Assembly (NCBI GenBank): GCA_024640315.1
Contig: JAHEFF010000030.1
Location: 1 to 42,368, forward strand
From: Woeseiaceae bacterium
Lineage (GTDB): Bacteria; Pseudomonadota; Gammaproteobacteria; Steroidobacterales; Woeseiaceae
Direction: 5' to 3'
DNA length: 42,368 bases
The position numbers and the translations under genes are program-made. Position 1 is the first letter of the stretch. Each line of letters begins with the position of its first letter. Positions 18,358-26,956 of this stretch are shown here, piece by piece. The notes below the pieces were generated by a model that had not been told where the DNA came from, did not search any database, and saw only the letters and a list, made by a program, of their open reading frames with translations.

Positions 18358-19167
18358 TTATTCAAATAGCCACCTCAGTCCCTGCCTGAATGCGACTGGC
18401 GGCGCTGACATATGGCTGTGGCCCTCGAGATCGATAGTCTCCAGCTGCCAGGGAACATGCCGTTCCTGCCAATGCTGAATCCACTCCATTGCCGGCTGCC
18501 GAAACTCCGGATCATCCTCTGTGCCGCTTGCGACAAACAGTTTTGACTGAGTCGGTCCGCCATAGTCGGCGTGCTCTTCGAGAAAGAATGAGAGGTTTCG
18601 ATGCAATGCGGGATTGCTGGCGATATGCCCCCAGAAAAGCTTAGGCTGCGTGAGCGCGGTGAATAGCACAAACTGGCCGCCAATCGAATGACCAAAAATT
18701 ATGCGACGACTGGCATCGGAACGATATTCGCGCTCGACCAGCGGGAACAACTCATCGCCGAGAAATGCCTGGAACGCGGCAGCCCCGCCCCAGTACTCCC
18801 GCTCGTCTGATGGCGCGGTGTAGTCCGTGCTGCGAAAGTTACCATTCTCGAAGTTGTCGCTGCCGTAGGAAATACCCACCATGATCATATTGGGCGCTTC
18901 CTCGCCAAAATTCAGGTAGCGATAGTACGGCACCAGCATTGGAAACGTATTGCCACCGTCAAGCAGATATACGGTCGGGTAATGACGATCCGTTTCACTG
19001 TAGCCTTCCGGCAGATTGACGTAAATGTGGTAGGCACGTCCAACCGCTTCCGACAGGACCCGATGGTAGCGAACGTCTCCAAGCCCCTGCATGAACTGTG
19101 TGTCTGCTGGCCAGGCGATTGACGTCGCCAGAACCGCCAACAGGACAGCTGCCAATCTCTTCTTCAT
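18358..19167 (-). CDS. Secreted alpha/beta-hydrolase esterase
   Basis: Predicted periplasmic or secreted esterase of the esterase D-like family (269 aa). Signal peptide about 1-20 (LLAVLATSIAWPA). The core has the strand TVYLLDGG, nucleophile elbow FGHSIGGQ with S161, an acidic candidate in SGTEDDPEF (about 217-219), and the catalytic His in EGHSHMSAP (H250 or H252). Members of this family hydrolyse diverse esters, including S-formylglutathione, siderophore and xylan acetyl esters, so the substrate is open. Both ends are bordered by copies of the palindromic repeat (18268-18353, 19192-19273), and the gene faces the upstream protease gene. Confidence 0.9.
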   Translation of the reverse strand: MKKRLAAVLLAVLATSIAWPADTQFMQGLGDVRYHRVLSEAVGRAYHIYVNLPEGYSETDRHYPTVYLLDGGNTFPMLVPYYRYLNFGEEAPNMIMVGISYGSDNFENGNFRSTDYTAPSDEREYWGGAAAFQAFLGDELFPLVEREYRSDASRRIIFGHSIGGQFVLFTALTQPKLFWGHIASNPALHRNLSFFLEEHADYGGPTQSKLFVASGTEDDPEFRQPAMEWIQHWQERHVPWQLETIDLEGHSHMSAPPVAFRQGLRWLFE

Positions 19168-19191
19168 GATTGCTTTGTTCGTCCTCGAATC

Positions 19192-19273
19192 GATAAGGGG
19201 TCAGAGTACATTTTCGGAAGTGTCAGGCGATCGATTTACATAGCGTGTCGAAAATGTACTCTGACCCCTTATC
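19192..19273. repeat. Palindromic repeat, copy 2
   Basis: A perfect 25-bp inverted repeat (19192-19216 with 19249-19273) encloses a 32-nt centre. The arm shares the GGGGTCAGAGTACATTTTC core with copy 1, and the centre matches that of copy 1 at 23 of 32 positions by direct comparison. It begins 24 bp upstream of the esterase ATG, so it would lie in the 5' leader if the promoter is further away. Confidence 0.95.
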
Positions 19274-19287
19274 TTCATTTTAGGTTT

Positions 19288-19497
19288 GTGTGTCTCGGCA
19301 TCATTAGGTTCCCTATATTCGTTATACTCAGCGAAACGGTGATGTCCATGTTCATGGGCGCTGTTTTTAACTTTGACGAGAAAGTTCACTACCAGCATTC
19401 CAGCGGTTTTATTGATGACGAACATTGGGCAAAAAGCCGGTTCGGGTTAAAGAACCTGGTCAAGGAGGAGAGGCCCGCGTTAATCTTCAGAAATTAG
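19288..19497 (+). pseudogene. Probable remnant of a membrane-anchored protein gene
   Basis: A 69-codon frame beginning 14 bp after palindromic repeat copy 2. Its product has a short hydrophobic start and then FNFDEKVHYQHSSGFIDDEHW, a pattern that resembles the C-terminal part of the proteins of unknown function at the right end of this window (compare AYGFYQKGILSEDDFSGW in the gene at 41822). No ribosome binding site is evident. I read it as a 3' fragment of a decayed gene cut off at the repeat; a genuine small ORF or chance is possible. The remaining 76 bp before the next gene contain only its leader. Confidence 0.3.
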
Positions 19498-19573
19498 ATA
19501 TCCGGTTCGCGCGCTTCTTTTAAGAGTCCTGTGGAAGAGCTGATCGCAAAAATCGACACAGAGGAGAAAACAG

Positions 19574-20491
19574 ATGACAGACAGTAGACGACTTTCCGGA
19601 GTACTGAGTCCCGTTGTCACACCATTCAAGGAAGACTTGAGCCCCGACGCCGACCGTCTGGTCAAACAATGCCAATGGCTGCTCTCGCAAAACGTTGGAC
19701 TGGCCGTTTTCGGCACCAACAGTGAAGCGAACTCGATGTCGGTCGACGAGAAGATCGAATTGCTCGACGCGCTTGTCGATGCGGGTGTGGATATCAATCG
19801 CATGATGCCGGGCACCGGATGCTGCGCCCTGACCGACACCGTGAAACTGACCGCGCACGCCGCGAAGCTGGGCTGTGCAGGCACATTGATGCTGCCACCT
19901 TTTTATTACAAGGGCGTCAGCGACGAAGGAATATTCGCGAACTTTGCCGAGGTCATCGAGCGGGTCGGCGACGAGTCACTACGAATCTATCTCTATCACA
20001 TCCCGCCGATAGCCCAGGTTGGTTTCTCCGTCGACCTCATTGAACGATTGGTCACCCGTTACCCCAAAACCGTTGTCGGCATAAAGGACAGCTCGGGTGA
20101 CTGGGACAACACGTTCGCCATGCTGGAACGAAAGTGGGATGACTTCAGGATTTTTGTCGGGAGCGAGAGCTTCCTCCTGGCCAACATGCGCAACGGCGGC
20201 GCCGGATGTATATCAGCTACCGCCAACGTCAATCCGGCCGCAATCGACAAGCTCTACCAGGAGTGGCAGTCAGATAACGCCGATGAGCTGCAGCAGGCAC
20301 TGGACGACATTCGAGACACCGTCATGGCCTATCCGATGATTCCGGCGCTCAAGGCGACGGTTGCCGAGTTCTCAGGCGATCAAGCATGGCGGACGGTGCG
20401 TCCGCCGCTGGTTAACCTGGGCGCGGAACATAGTGCCACGCTGGCGGCGGCACTTCGGGAAAACGGCTTCGAGATGCCGGGTCTTAGCTGA
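19574..20491 (+). CDS. Dihydrodipicolinate synthase-superfamily aldolase
   Basis: TIM-barrel class I aldolase/lyase of the DapA (DHDPS/NAL) superfamily, 305 aa. The Schiff-base lysine is K171 in VVGIKDSSGD and the conserved tyrosine Y141 lies in YLYHIPPIAQ. The pyruvate-carboxylate loop GTTGE of DapA reads GTNSE (47-51). The arginine that follows YNVPxR in true DHDPS, which binds the dicarboxylate substrate, is not found in YHIPPIAQ. It is therefore probably a paralogue acting on another 2-oxoacid, not the lysine-pathway enzyme. A GAGGAG ribosome binding site precedes the ATG. It converges with the gene at 20484, overlapping by 8 bp. No catabolic partner genes are adjacent. Confidence 0.88.
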   Translation: MTDSRRLSGVLSPVVTPFKEDLSPDADRLVKQCQWLLSQNVGLAVFGTNSEANSMSVDEKIELLDALVDAGVDINRMMPGTGCCALTDTVKLTAHAAKLGCAGTLMLPPFYYKGVSDEGIFANFAEVIERVGDESLRIYLYHIPPIAQVGFSVDLIERLVTRYPKTVVGIKDSSGDWDNTFAMLERKWDDFRIFVGSESFLLANMRNGGAGCISATANVNPAAIDKLYQEWQSDNADELQQALDDIRDTVMAYPMIPALKATVAEFSGDQAWRTVRPPLVNLGAEHSATLAAALRENGFEMPGLS

Positions 20492-20921
20492 GCCAGCCCT
20501 TTGCCTTGGCATTGTTTGCAAACCAGACCAGGTAGACGCCGATAACGACCACGGTCGCCGAAAATGCAGCTCCCGCCGGACCCACTATCGACAGGGCGCC
20601 CATTAATACGAACGAATTGAAATGCTGCACCAATACGCCAACCAGCGAGAGGATCAGGATGGGGACCGCAAGCGCCTTTTTGAACAGGAGCAACAAGCAG
20701 CCAAGCGCGCCCGCGTTGACGGCAATGGCAAAGGCCGCTGTCGCCCAGGCGGGCAGGTTTTCATAAAGTGCACGTTCGGCATCCGACATCCCGGCCAGCA
20801 TTTCCGGCGACGTGGTGACCTGCGAAACATAGGCGCCCAGGCCCATAAGATTCCAGATCAGGGCAAGGCCTGCTATCCAGTAAAATGATTTCGGCGGTCC
20901 GCCGTTGAGTGATTCAGACAT
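20484..20921 (-). CDS. Small four-helix membrane protein (paralogue of 39145-39576)
   Basis: A 145-aa inner-membrane protein with about four hydrophobic helices (FYWIAGLALIWNLMGL near 14; WATAAFAIAVNAGALGCLLLL near 60; two more after 85) and a short tail ending KAKGWLS. The start ATG 20921 is set by an AAGGGG ribosome binding site; the frame stays open upstream but the extension has no membrane character. It is clearly homologous to the protein at 39145-39576 (shared Ala-Gly-Cys-Leu-Leu-Leu-Leu-Phe helix and KGW[LI]S tail). Proteins like this are sometimes labelled sugar transporter without evidence; I assign no function. Confidence 0.85.
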   Translation of the reverse strand: MSESLNGGPPKSFYWIAGLALIWNLMGLGAYVSQVTTSPEMLAGMSDAERALYENLPAWATAAFAIAVNAGALGCLLLLFKKALAVPILILSLVGVLVQHFNSFVLMGALSIVGPAGAAFSATVVVIGVYLVWFANNAKAKGWLS

Positions 20922-21025
20922 ACCTATCCCCTTATACGATTGTGATTTTTGTTGGGGTCGTGATGATCCAGTTTCTGCCCAAAGTCTCCTGAAATCAAGG
21001 CCTTGATGGCGAGCCGGGCTAACTT

Positions 21026-21631
21026 CTACGGCTTGAGTTTCGCCAATGCCGCACACGCCTTGTGGCGAAAGCAGCTCACCTCGTGGTCGTTGACCATGCC
21101 GGTCGCCTGCATGTGAGCATAAATGATCGTGCTACCGACAAACTTGAAGCCCCGTTTTTTGAGATCCTTGCTGAGCGCGTCGGACTCCTTTGATGTCGCC
21201 TGAAAATCCGAATCCTTGCGAATTTTGTTCTGTATTGGTTTTCCGCCAACGAATTCCCAGATGTAGTTGCAGAACCCATTGAACTCTTCCTGAACTTTCA
21301 GGAAAGCCTTTGCATTCGTCACCGCTGCGTTGACCTTGAGTTTGTTACGAACGACTCCCGGATCCAGGAGGATCTTTTCAATGCGCTTTTGCGTAAATCG
21401 CGCGACTTTGTTCGGATCGAAGTCGGCGAAATTTTTTCGGTAGCCTTCACGCTTGTTCAGGATCGTTGACCAGCTCAGCCCCGCCTGGGCACCTTCCAGA
21501 ATCAGGAACTCGAACTGCGTCTGGTCATCCCAGACGGGTACGCCCCATTCTTCATCGTGGTATTTGATGTACTCGAGGCTGGAATCGCCAGCCCATCGAC
21601 AGCGTTTGATCTTTTTGGTCATGGTTGTCAT
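21026..21631 (-). CDS. tag: DNA-3-methyladenine glycosylase I
   Basis: Excises 3-methyladenine from alkylated DNA. The 201-aa product matches Tag: CRWAG near the N-terminus, YHDEEWGVPV, FEFLILEGAQAGLSWSTIL and the C-terminal NDHEVSCFRHK. The Tag zinc ligands correspond to C11, H25 and the His/Cys of DHEVSC. Two candidate starts lie 9 bp apart (21631, 21622). It appears to be a stand-alone gene: the terminator of the Cys-repeat peptide gene lies upstream. Confidence 0.96.
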   Translation of the reverse strand: MTTMTKKIKRCRWAGDSSLEYIKYHDEEWGVPVWDDQTQFEFLILEGAQAGLSWSTILNKREGYRKNFADFDPNKVARFTQKRIEKILLDPGVVRNKLKVNAAVTNAKAFLKVQEEFNGFCNYIWEFVGGKPIQNKIRKDSDFQATSKESDALSKDLKKRGFKFVGSTIIYAHMQATGMVNDHEVSCFRHKACAALAKLKP

Positions 21632-21741
21632 TTGGTTTTGTCAATTTATCGATGCTAGCAATACACGAGAGAAATCTCAGCCTGCAATTCTGAGTAAACC
21701 ATGGAGTTTGATCACAAAGCCGGCTCACGAACACCAGGCAT

Positions 21742-21772
21742 AAAAAAAGGGCTCGCCGAGGCGAGCCCTTTT
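21742..21772 (-). terminator. Rho-independent terminator of the Cys-repeat peptide gene
   Basis: GGGCTCGC (21749-21756) pairs with GCGAGCCC (21761-21768) around a 4-nt loop; read leftwards the stem is followed by a T-run (A-run on the + strand at 21742-21748). It lies 16 bp past the stop codon of the peptide gene at 21788. T residues on the other side (21769-21772) make weak bidirectional action possible. Confidence 0.93.
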
Positions 21773-21787
21773 CAGCTTAAGCAAAGC

Positions 21788-22228
21788 TTAGCCTTTTTCT
21801 TTGTCGCCACCGCAAGAACCTTCCGCAGCTTCCTTGTCACCGCCACAAGAACCTTCGGCAGCTTCCTTATCGCCGCCGCAAGAACCTTCGGCTTCCTTGT
21901 CACCGCCACAAGAACCTTCGGCTTCCTTGTCGCCGCCGCAAGAACCTTCGGCTTCCTTGTCACCGCCACAAGAACCTTCAGCTTCCTTGTCGCCGCCGCA
22001 AGAACCTTCAGCTTCCTTGTCGCCACCAGCAGCTTCTTTGTCGCCACCACATTTGCCTTCGCCACAGCTACCTTCCTGAGCACCGAGCAAATAGCCCGAA
22101 GCGAGGGTGGTCATCGCGAACGGGCTAACACCCGTGTCCGCGTCAGCGGTCGCTGCTATTGCGAATGTACCCGCTAGTGCTGTGCTAACAGCAATCGCTA
22201 CAGGCTTTACTACTTGCTTCTCAGACAT
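21788..22228 (-). CDS. HvfA/bufferin-like Cys-repeat peptide, probable RiPP metallophore precursor
   Basis: A 146-aa exported low-complexity protein. Residues 1-30 look like a signal peptide (AIAVSTALAGTFAIAATADA); residues 36-51 contain PFAMTTLASGYLLGAQ, typical of the N-terminal region of HvfA-family precursors. The rest is EGSCG, EGKCG, then seven EGSCGGDKE repeats, nine Cys in total. In the HvfA/bufferin family, EGKCG cysteines are converted to oxazolone/thioamide-type groups by a DUF692 (MNIO) enzyme with a partner protein, giving copper-binding peptides; here I infer the same class from the repeat and leader. Neither a DUF692 enzyme, its HvfC-type partner nor a DoxX gene occurs in the window, so the gene is an orphan. 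GGAG precedes the ATG by 7 nt, and a strong terminator follows. The ECF sigma/anti-sigma operon lies directly upstream on the same strand. An alternative is an unmodified thiol-rich metal-binding protein. Confidence 0.78.
   Translation of the reverse strand: MSEKQVVKPVAIAVSTALAGTFAIAATADADTGVSPFAMTTLASGYLLGAQEGSCGEGKCGGDKEAAGGDKEAEGSCGGDKEAEGSCGGDKEAEGSCGGDKEAEGSCGGDKEAEGSCGGDKEAAEGSCGGDKEAAEGSCGGDKEKG
21881..22010. repeat. In-frame 30-bp tandem repeats of the Cys-repeat gene
   Basis: Four contiguous 30-bp units (21881-22000) plus part of a fifth encode EGSCGGDKEA. Two unit types alternate: one ends CACCGCCACA (21901-21910, 21961-21970), the other CGCCGCCGCA (21931-21940, 21991-22000). The alternation continues leftwards into the less regular 33-bp units, which suggests growth by duplication of a ~60-bp dimer. 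Such arrays may vary in length between strains. Confidence 0.93.
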
Positions 22229-22262
22229 GTTGATCTCCTACCTCTGATTTAAAACGCCCAGG

Positions 22263-22283
22263 TGGGCATCGATTATGTGCCCA
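22263..22283 (-). promoter_or_regulatory. Hairpin in the leader of the Cys-repeat gene
   Basis: TGGGCA (22263-22268) pairs with TGCCCA (22278-22283) around a 9-nt loop, between the anti-sigma stop and the ribosome binding site of the peptide gene; a short T-rich stretch follows leftwards. It could be an attenuator or a weak terminator of the sigma operon. The 81-bp gap must also hold any separate promoter. Confidence 0.25.
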
Positions 22284-22309
22284 ACCCGGGCAGTAATTTC
22301 AGCAGTGCG

Positions 22310-23050
22310 CTATATGCTCCACTCCACTGAGTTAATAATTTTTTGTTCTATCTCCGCGAGGTTCTCCTCGCGTTCACCGATGATTGCAATGCTGCCGTTG
22401 CCAACTGGCAAGATAACGCCATTCACACCTTCGCCGTCAATGATTGATGCACCATCCACCATCTCATCGGGCATCAACAACAGGGTTATCGGACCTTCCT
22501 TGCCCTGGATGATCAGGTGAGGAATCGTCTTACCGTGAATCACACAGCTTTGTGCGTAGGTTATAAGCCCAACATTGCGATCCATAGTTCCGACTGACGG
22601 ATTCACTACGCTCGCAAATCGTTGGTCAGAGACAGCGACATCTGTCACGCGCAATGCGCCCGGCTCGTGATCGATATGCGCCAGGATTTCATCAGCCAGT
22701 GAATACTCGCCAACCGGGCCTGTATCTATGAACTGGACACCGATGATGGCGGCCAGGGCAAAACTCGCGGCAATGGCAATCCACGTCGGCAGCTTGCTCT
22801 TACGTGCGAACGGCAGATTGGTCACGTTGTCGTCTTCGATCGGCGGCAGATCAGGAATCTTCAGCTCTGGTACTTCGATGGCGAGCGCACGCGCAATTCT
22901 GTCGTCGAGTGCCTGCATCTCCGCCTGATAAGCGGAACAGGACTCGCAGTTGGCAACATGTGCGGCAACCTCGTCCGATGGCGCCGACGGGTCTGCTGCA
23001 ATTGCCTCTTTGTATTCGTCGCAGTTCATTTTATTTCCGGAGGCACTCAT
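22310..23050 (-). CDS. DUF3379-type membrane anti-sigma factor
   Basis: A 246-aa protein expected to hold the cognate ECF sigma factor inactive at the membrane. The cytoplasmic N-terminus has a zinc-finger anti-sigma motif HxxxCxxC (H31, C35, C38); one membrane helix spans about 88-108 (PTWIAIAASFALAAIIGVQF); and the periplasmic domain (about 110-246) matches DUF3379 as I recognise it. The periplasmic part carries C169 and H172 (AQSCVIHG), H178, M193 and M197, which could bind metal or sense thiol stress; that is inference. The start overlaps the sigma gene stop by 4 bp. The adjacent Cys-repeat peptide gene is the likely target. Confidence 0.88.
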   Translation of the reverse strand: MSASGNKMNCDEYKEAIAADPSAPSDEVAAHVANCESCSAYQAEMQALDDRIARALAIEVPELKIPDLPPIEDDNVTNLPFARKSKLPTWIAIAASFALAAIIGVQFIDTGPVGEYSLADEILAHIDHEPGALRVTDVAVSDQRFASVVNPSVGTMDRNVGLITYAQSCVIHGKTIPHLIIQGKEGPITLLLMPDEMVDGASIIDGEGVNGVILPVGNGSIAIIGEREENLAEIEQKIINSVEWSI

Positions 23051-23562
23051 ACTGCTGCCTCCTTTTCCATTTCATCCTTCAGTTTGTGTCTTGCTCTGTG
23101 CAATCTCGTTAGCACCGCACCCTGCTGCATTCCCATCAATTCCGCGATTTCCCTGGTGCTGTGGCCCATCAGGACCTGTAACACCAGCGGCTCGCGATAA
23201 TCGTCTTCGAGCCTGAAAATGGCCTGCCGCATATCTTCCAGGCCCGTTTCCTCTTTCTCTGCCAGCATTGCCGACTGGGCGGGACTCAAATTGTCGATAT
23301 CGACCGTTTCCAGCCTTTTCCTTTCAAAATACCTCGCGTTTTCTCTGCGAACGATGGTCAGCAACCACGGCTTTGCGGCTTCGTCGTCGCGCAGCGCATC
23401 CAGTGATTTCCAGGCCCGAAGAAGCGCCTCCTGGACCACTTCCTCCGCGATTCCCGGGTCACGGCACAACCAGGCCGCATACCGGTACATATCCTGGTGG
23501 AATATGCTGACAACCTTGTCAAAGCGCGCGCGGCGCTTCCGATCCGCATCATTTCTATTCAT
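23047..23562 (-). CDS. ECF RNA polymerase sigma factor
   Basis: Group 4 sigma-70 family factor (171 aa). Region 2 is at about 15-80 (MYRYAAWLCRDPGIAEEVVQEALLRAWKSL) without region 3, and region 4 with its helix-turn-helix is at about 113-165 (STREIAELMGMQQGAVLTRLHRARHKL). It is co-transcribed with the anti-sigma gene through an ATGA overlap, and the ribosome binding site AGGGAGA precedes the ATG. It likely recognises its own promoter and that of the Cys-repeat peptide gene; I could not identify a shared promoter motif by eye in the two upstream regions. Confidence 0.93.
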   Translation of the reverse strand: MNRNDADRKRRARFDKVVSIFHQDMYRYAAWLCRDPGIAEEVVQEALLRAWKSLDALRDDEAAKPWLLTIVRRENARYFERKRLETVDIDNLSPAQSAMLAEKEETGLEDMRQAIFRLEDDYREPLVLQVLMGHSTREIAELMGMQQGAVLTRLHRARHKLKDEMEKEAAV

Positions 23563-23672
23563 TCGAGATGACCTGTCTCCCTGTTGATTTATTACCCGCT
23601 GAGGGCTTTTTTGTGAATCAGGCGTGGAAACCCTACCGAAATACAGGGAAAATCCAAGGTCTGGCTACGTAA

Positions 23673-24689
<1,017 letters not shown>

Positions 24690-24693
24690 ACAG

Positions 24694-25530
24694 ATGACAG
24701 AAGGTGTAGCAGATCGCTATGGCGTAATGGGTTACCCGGTATCCCACAGCCGCTCGCCCGTTATCCATCGACTCTTCGCCGCGCAGACCGGGCAGAACAT
24801 TCAGTACGAGTTACTCCAGGTCGCACCTGACAAGCTTGAGCAAGCCGTGCTCCAATTCGGCAGAACGGGCGGCAAGGGCCTCAATATCACCGTACCCCAC
24901 AAGAGCGAAGTCGTCCGCCTCGTTGATGAGTTGAGCGAACAGGCCAGCAATGCAGGCGCCGTTAATACGCTTCAGTTTCTCGACGGAAAGATTTTCGGTT
25001 ACAACACGGACGGTATTGGATTTATGCGCGACTTGCAGTCCAACCAGGGCATGCAACTCAAGAATGCCAATATTCTTATCCTGGGCGCCGGTGGCGCCAC
25101 GCGTGGCATCATCGGTCCGCTTCTGGAGGCCGAACCGCACTCCATCGTTATTGCTAACCGAACGTTTCCGAAAGCAAGCGGCCTCGCCGATCACTTTGCG
25201 AGCCAGGGTCCGGTCACAGCATGCCGTTTCCAGGACGTGAGGTCGCTCCCTGTATATGACCTGGTGATCAACGCAACCTCGGCCGGCGTCAAAGGCGAAA
25301 CGCCGCCATACCCTGCAGCAGCAATTCATCCTCAGACGGTCTGTTACGACATGTCCTACGGCCTGACACCCACACCATTCTCGCACTGGGCGGCCGAACG
25401 AGGCGCCGCGAAGTCCGTCATGGGCTGGGGCATGCTGGTGGAGCAGGCGGCCGAGTCGTTCTATATCTGGCGCGGCGTCCGACCGGACACCGCTGCAGTA
25501 CTCAAGCAGCTGACCATCAACGCATCGTAA
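24694..25530 (+). CDS. aroE: Shikimate dehydrogenase (NADP)
   Basis: Reduces 3-dehydroshikimate to shikimate in aromatic amino acid synthesis. Substrate-binding S19 and S21 (YPVSHSRSP), catalytic K70 ([10 protein letters not shown]), N91 and D106 (NTDGIGF) are in place; the NADP-binding loop is LGAGGATRG (130-138) followed by the ANRTF motif. At 278 aa it is a typical AroE. It is coupled to hemB and overlaps the convergent gor gene by 14 bp at its end. Confidence 0.97.
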   Translation: MTEGVADRYGVMGYPVSHSRSPVIHRLFAAQTGQNIQYELLQVAPDKLEQAVLQFGRTGGKGLNITVPHKSEVVRLVDELSEQASNAGAVNTLQFLDGKIFGYNTDGIGFMRDLQSNQGMQLKNANILILGAGGATRGIIGPLLEAEPHSIVIANRTFPKASGLADHFASQGPVTACRFQDVRSLPVYDLVINATSAGVKGETPPYPAAAIHPQTVCYDMSYGLTPTPFSHWAAERGAAKSVMGWGMLVEQAAESFYIWRGVRPDTAAVLKQLTINAS

Positions 25531-26863
25531 CGAGCTCTTCCGAACTCGTCGGATGGATCGCCACCGTATCGTCAAACTGCGCCTTGGTCGCACCCATGCG
25601 AATCGCCACCGCAAATCCCTGCAACATCTCGTCCACGCCATCGCCAATGATGTGACAGCCGATGATCTTTTCATCATCGCCGGTAACGACCAGTTTCATA
25701 GCCGTCTCGGTCTTGTGCTCGCTGAAGGCGTACATCATCGGATTAAAGCGGGTTTCGTAGACTTTGACTTTTTCCGCATGTAGTGCGCGCGCGGCTTCTT
25801 CAGTCAGCCCGACCGTGCCTATCGGTGGGTGAGTAAAAACCACGGTTGGAATCGTGTGGTATTCGAGCCGCCTGTCGGTCATACCGTTATAGAGGCGATC
25901 GGCCAGGCGCCGGCCGGCTGCGATGGCAACCGGTGTCAGCGCTTCCCGTCCGGTGACATCGCCTAATGCAAAGATGTGCTCAACATTGGTCTTCTGCCAA
26001 TCGTCTGTAGGTATGAAACCACGGGCATCCAGCTCCACACCGGCCGCCTCGGCATTCAACGTATCCGTGTTTGGTGCACGGCCGATTGCCCAGACCACCG
26101 CATCGTACTCGCCAAATTCCCTGCCATCCTCGGCAATCAGGCGGATCCCGCTGTCTGTCTTTTTCAGCGAGGCGGGCACAACGCCTTTTTCGAGCGTGAT
26201 GCCATCTTTTCGCATTGCATCCTCCACGCCTTTGCGCAGCATGCTGTCGAAGGTTCTTAAGACCCCGTCCCTGCGGAAGAGAACGGTGGTTTCGGCGCCC
26301 AGCGCATTGAACACGCCGGCCAACTCGACCGAAATATATCCACTACCCGCCAGGGCGACCCGTCGTGGAAGCTCCTCGAGCTCAAAGAAACCATCAGAGG
26401 TAATTCCAAGTTCGGCGCCAGGAATATCGGGAACCGTCGGGTATCCTCCGGTGGCAATGACGAAACGCCCGGCGGTGTATTGCGTGTCCCCGACGGCCAC
26501 CGTCCTGTCATCGATGAAACTGGCGTGTCCTTGCAGGTACGTCACATCACGGCGATCGAGATTACTCTCGTAGATGCCGTTGAGGCGCTGGATATAGGCG
26601 TCGCGCTTTTTCTTCAGGTCTGCCCAGTCGTGTGAGTTGACCGAGACATCGAAACCGAAGTCTTTCGCATGTTTCATCTGGTACGCGTGATGCGCTGAAT
26701 ACCACATAATCTTCTTGGGAACGCAGCCGACATTCACGCAGGTCCCGCCAAGCGGGCCTGACTCGACCACGGCTGCCTTAACACCATATTCAGCTGCACG
26801 TTGTGCGTGGGCGAGCCCGCCGCTACCGCCACCAATTACCAGGAGATCAAAATCTGTTGCCAC
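25517..26863 (-). CDS. gor: Glutathione-disulfide reductase
   Basis: FAD- and NADPH-dependent enzyme that keeps glutathione reduced in the cytoplasm. The FAD motif GGGSGGLA is at 11-18, the redox-active disulfide C42/C47 in [13 protein letters not shown], an NADPH domain around [12 protein letters not shown], a second FAD segment near FALGDVTG, and the C-terminal catalytic HPTSSEE that completes the dimer active site. At 448 aa it is full length. It is divergent from prlC, with a 93-bp gap. Confidence 0.95.
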   Translation of the reverse strand: MATDFDLLVIGGGSGGLAHAQRAAEYGVKAAVVESGPLGGTCVNVGCVPKKIMWYSAHHAYQMKHAKDFGFDVSVNSHDWADLKKKRDAYIQRLNGIYESNLDRRDVTYLQGHASFIDDRTVAVGDTQYTAGRFVIATGGYPTVPDIPGAELGITSDGFFELEELPRRVALAGSGYISVELAGVFNALGAETTVLFRRDGVLRTFDSMLRKGVEDAMRKDGITLEKGVVPASLKKTDSGIRLIAEDGREFGEYDAVVWAIGRAPNTDTLNAEAAGVELDARGFIPTDDWQKTNVEHIFALGDVTGREALTPVAIAAGRRLADRLYNGMTDRRLEYHTIPTVVFTHPPIGTVGLTEEAARALHAEKVKVYETRFNPMMYAFSEHKTETAMKLVVTGDDEKIIGCHIIGDGVDEMLQGFAVAIRMGATKAQFDDTVAIHPTSSEELVTMR

Positions 26864-26956
26864 TGTTTTTTCCCTTCGTTATTTGTATTCGCAGTGGACC
26901 GTTGCGAGTCCTTGCTGTGATACCATTCCGCCGCGCATCCAATCCCTCAGGATTCC

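Noticed and set aside
21838..22020. Regular ~30-bp repeats that could look like a CRISPR array
   Set aside because: The units are directly adjacent with no unique spacers, stay in frame, and encode EGSCGGDKEA within an ORF that has a signal peptide and ribosome binding site.
21701..22177. Long + strand frame across the Cys-repeat gene
   Set aside because: It is the antisense of the repeat array, giving a low-complexity Phe/Thr/Ala product with no start signal; the minus-strand gene has leader, ribosome binding site and terminator.
24811..25677. 288-codon minus-strand frame over aroE
   Set aside because: AroE on the + strand carries all catalytic motifs; the antisense product is Arg/Cys/Trp-rich noise.
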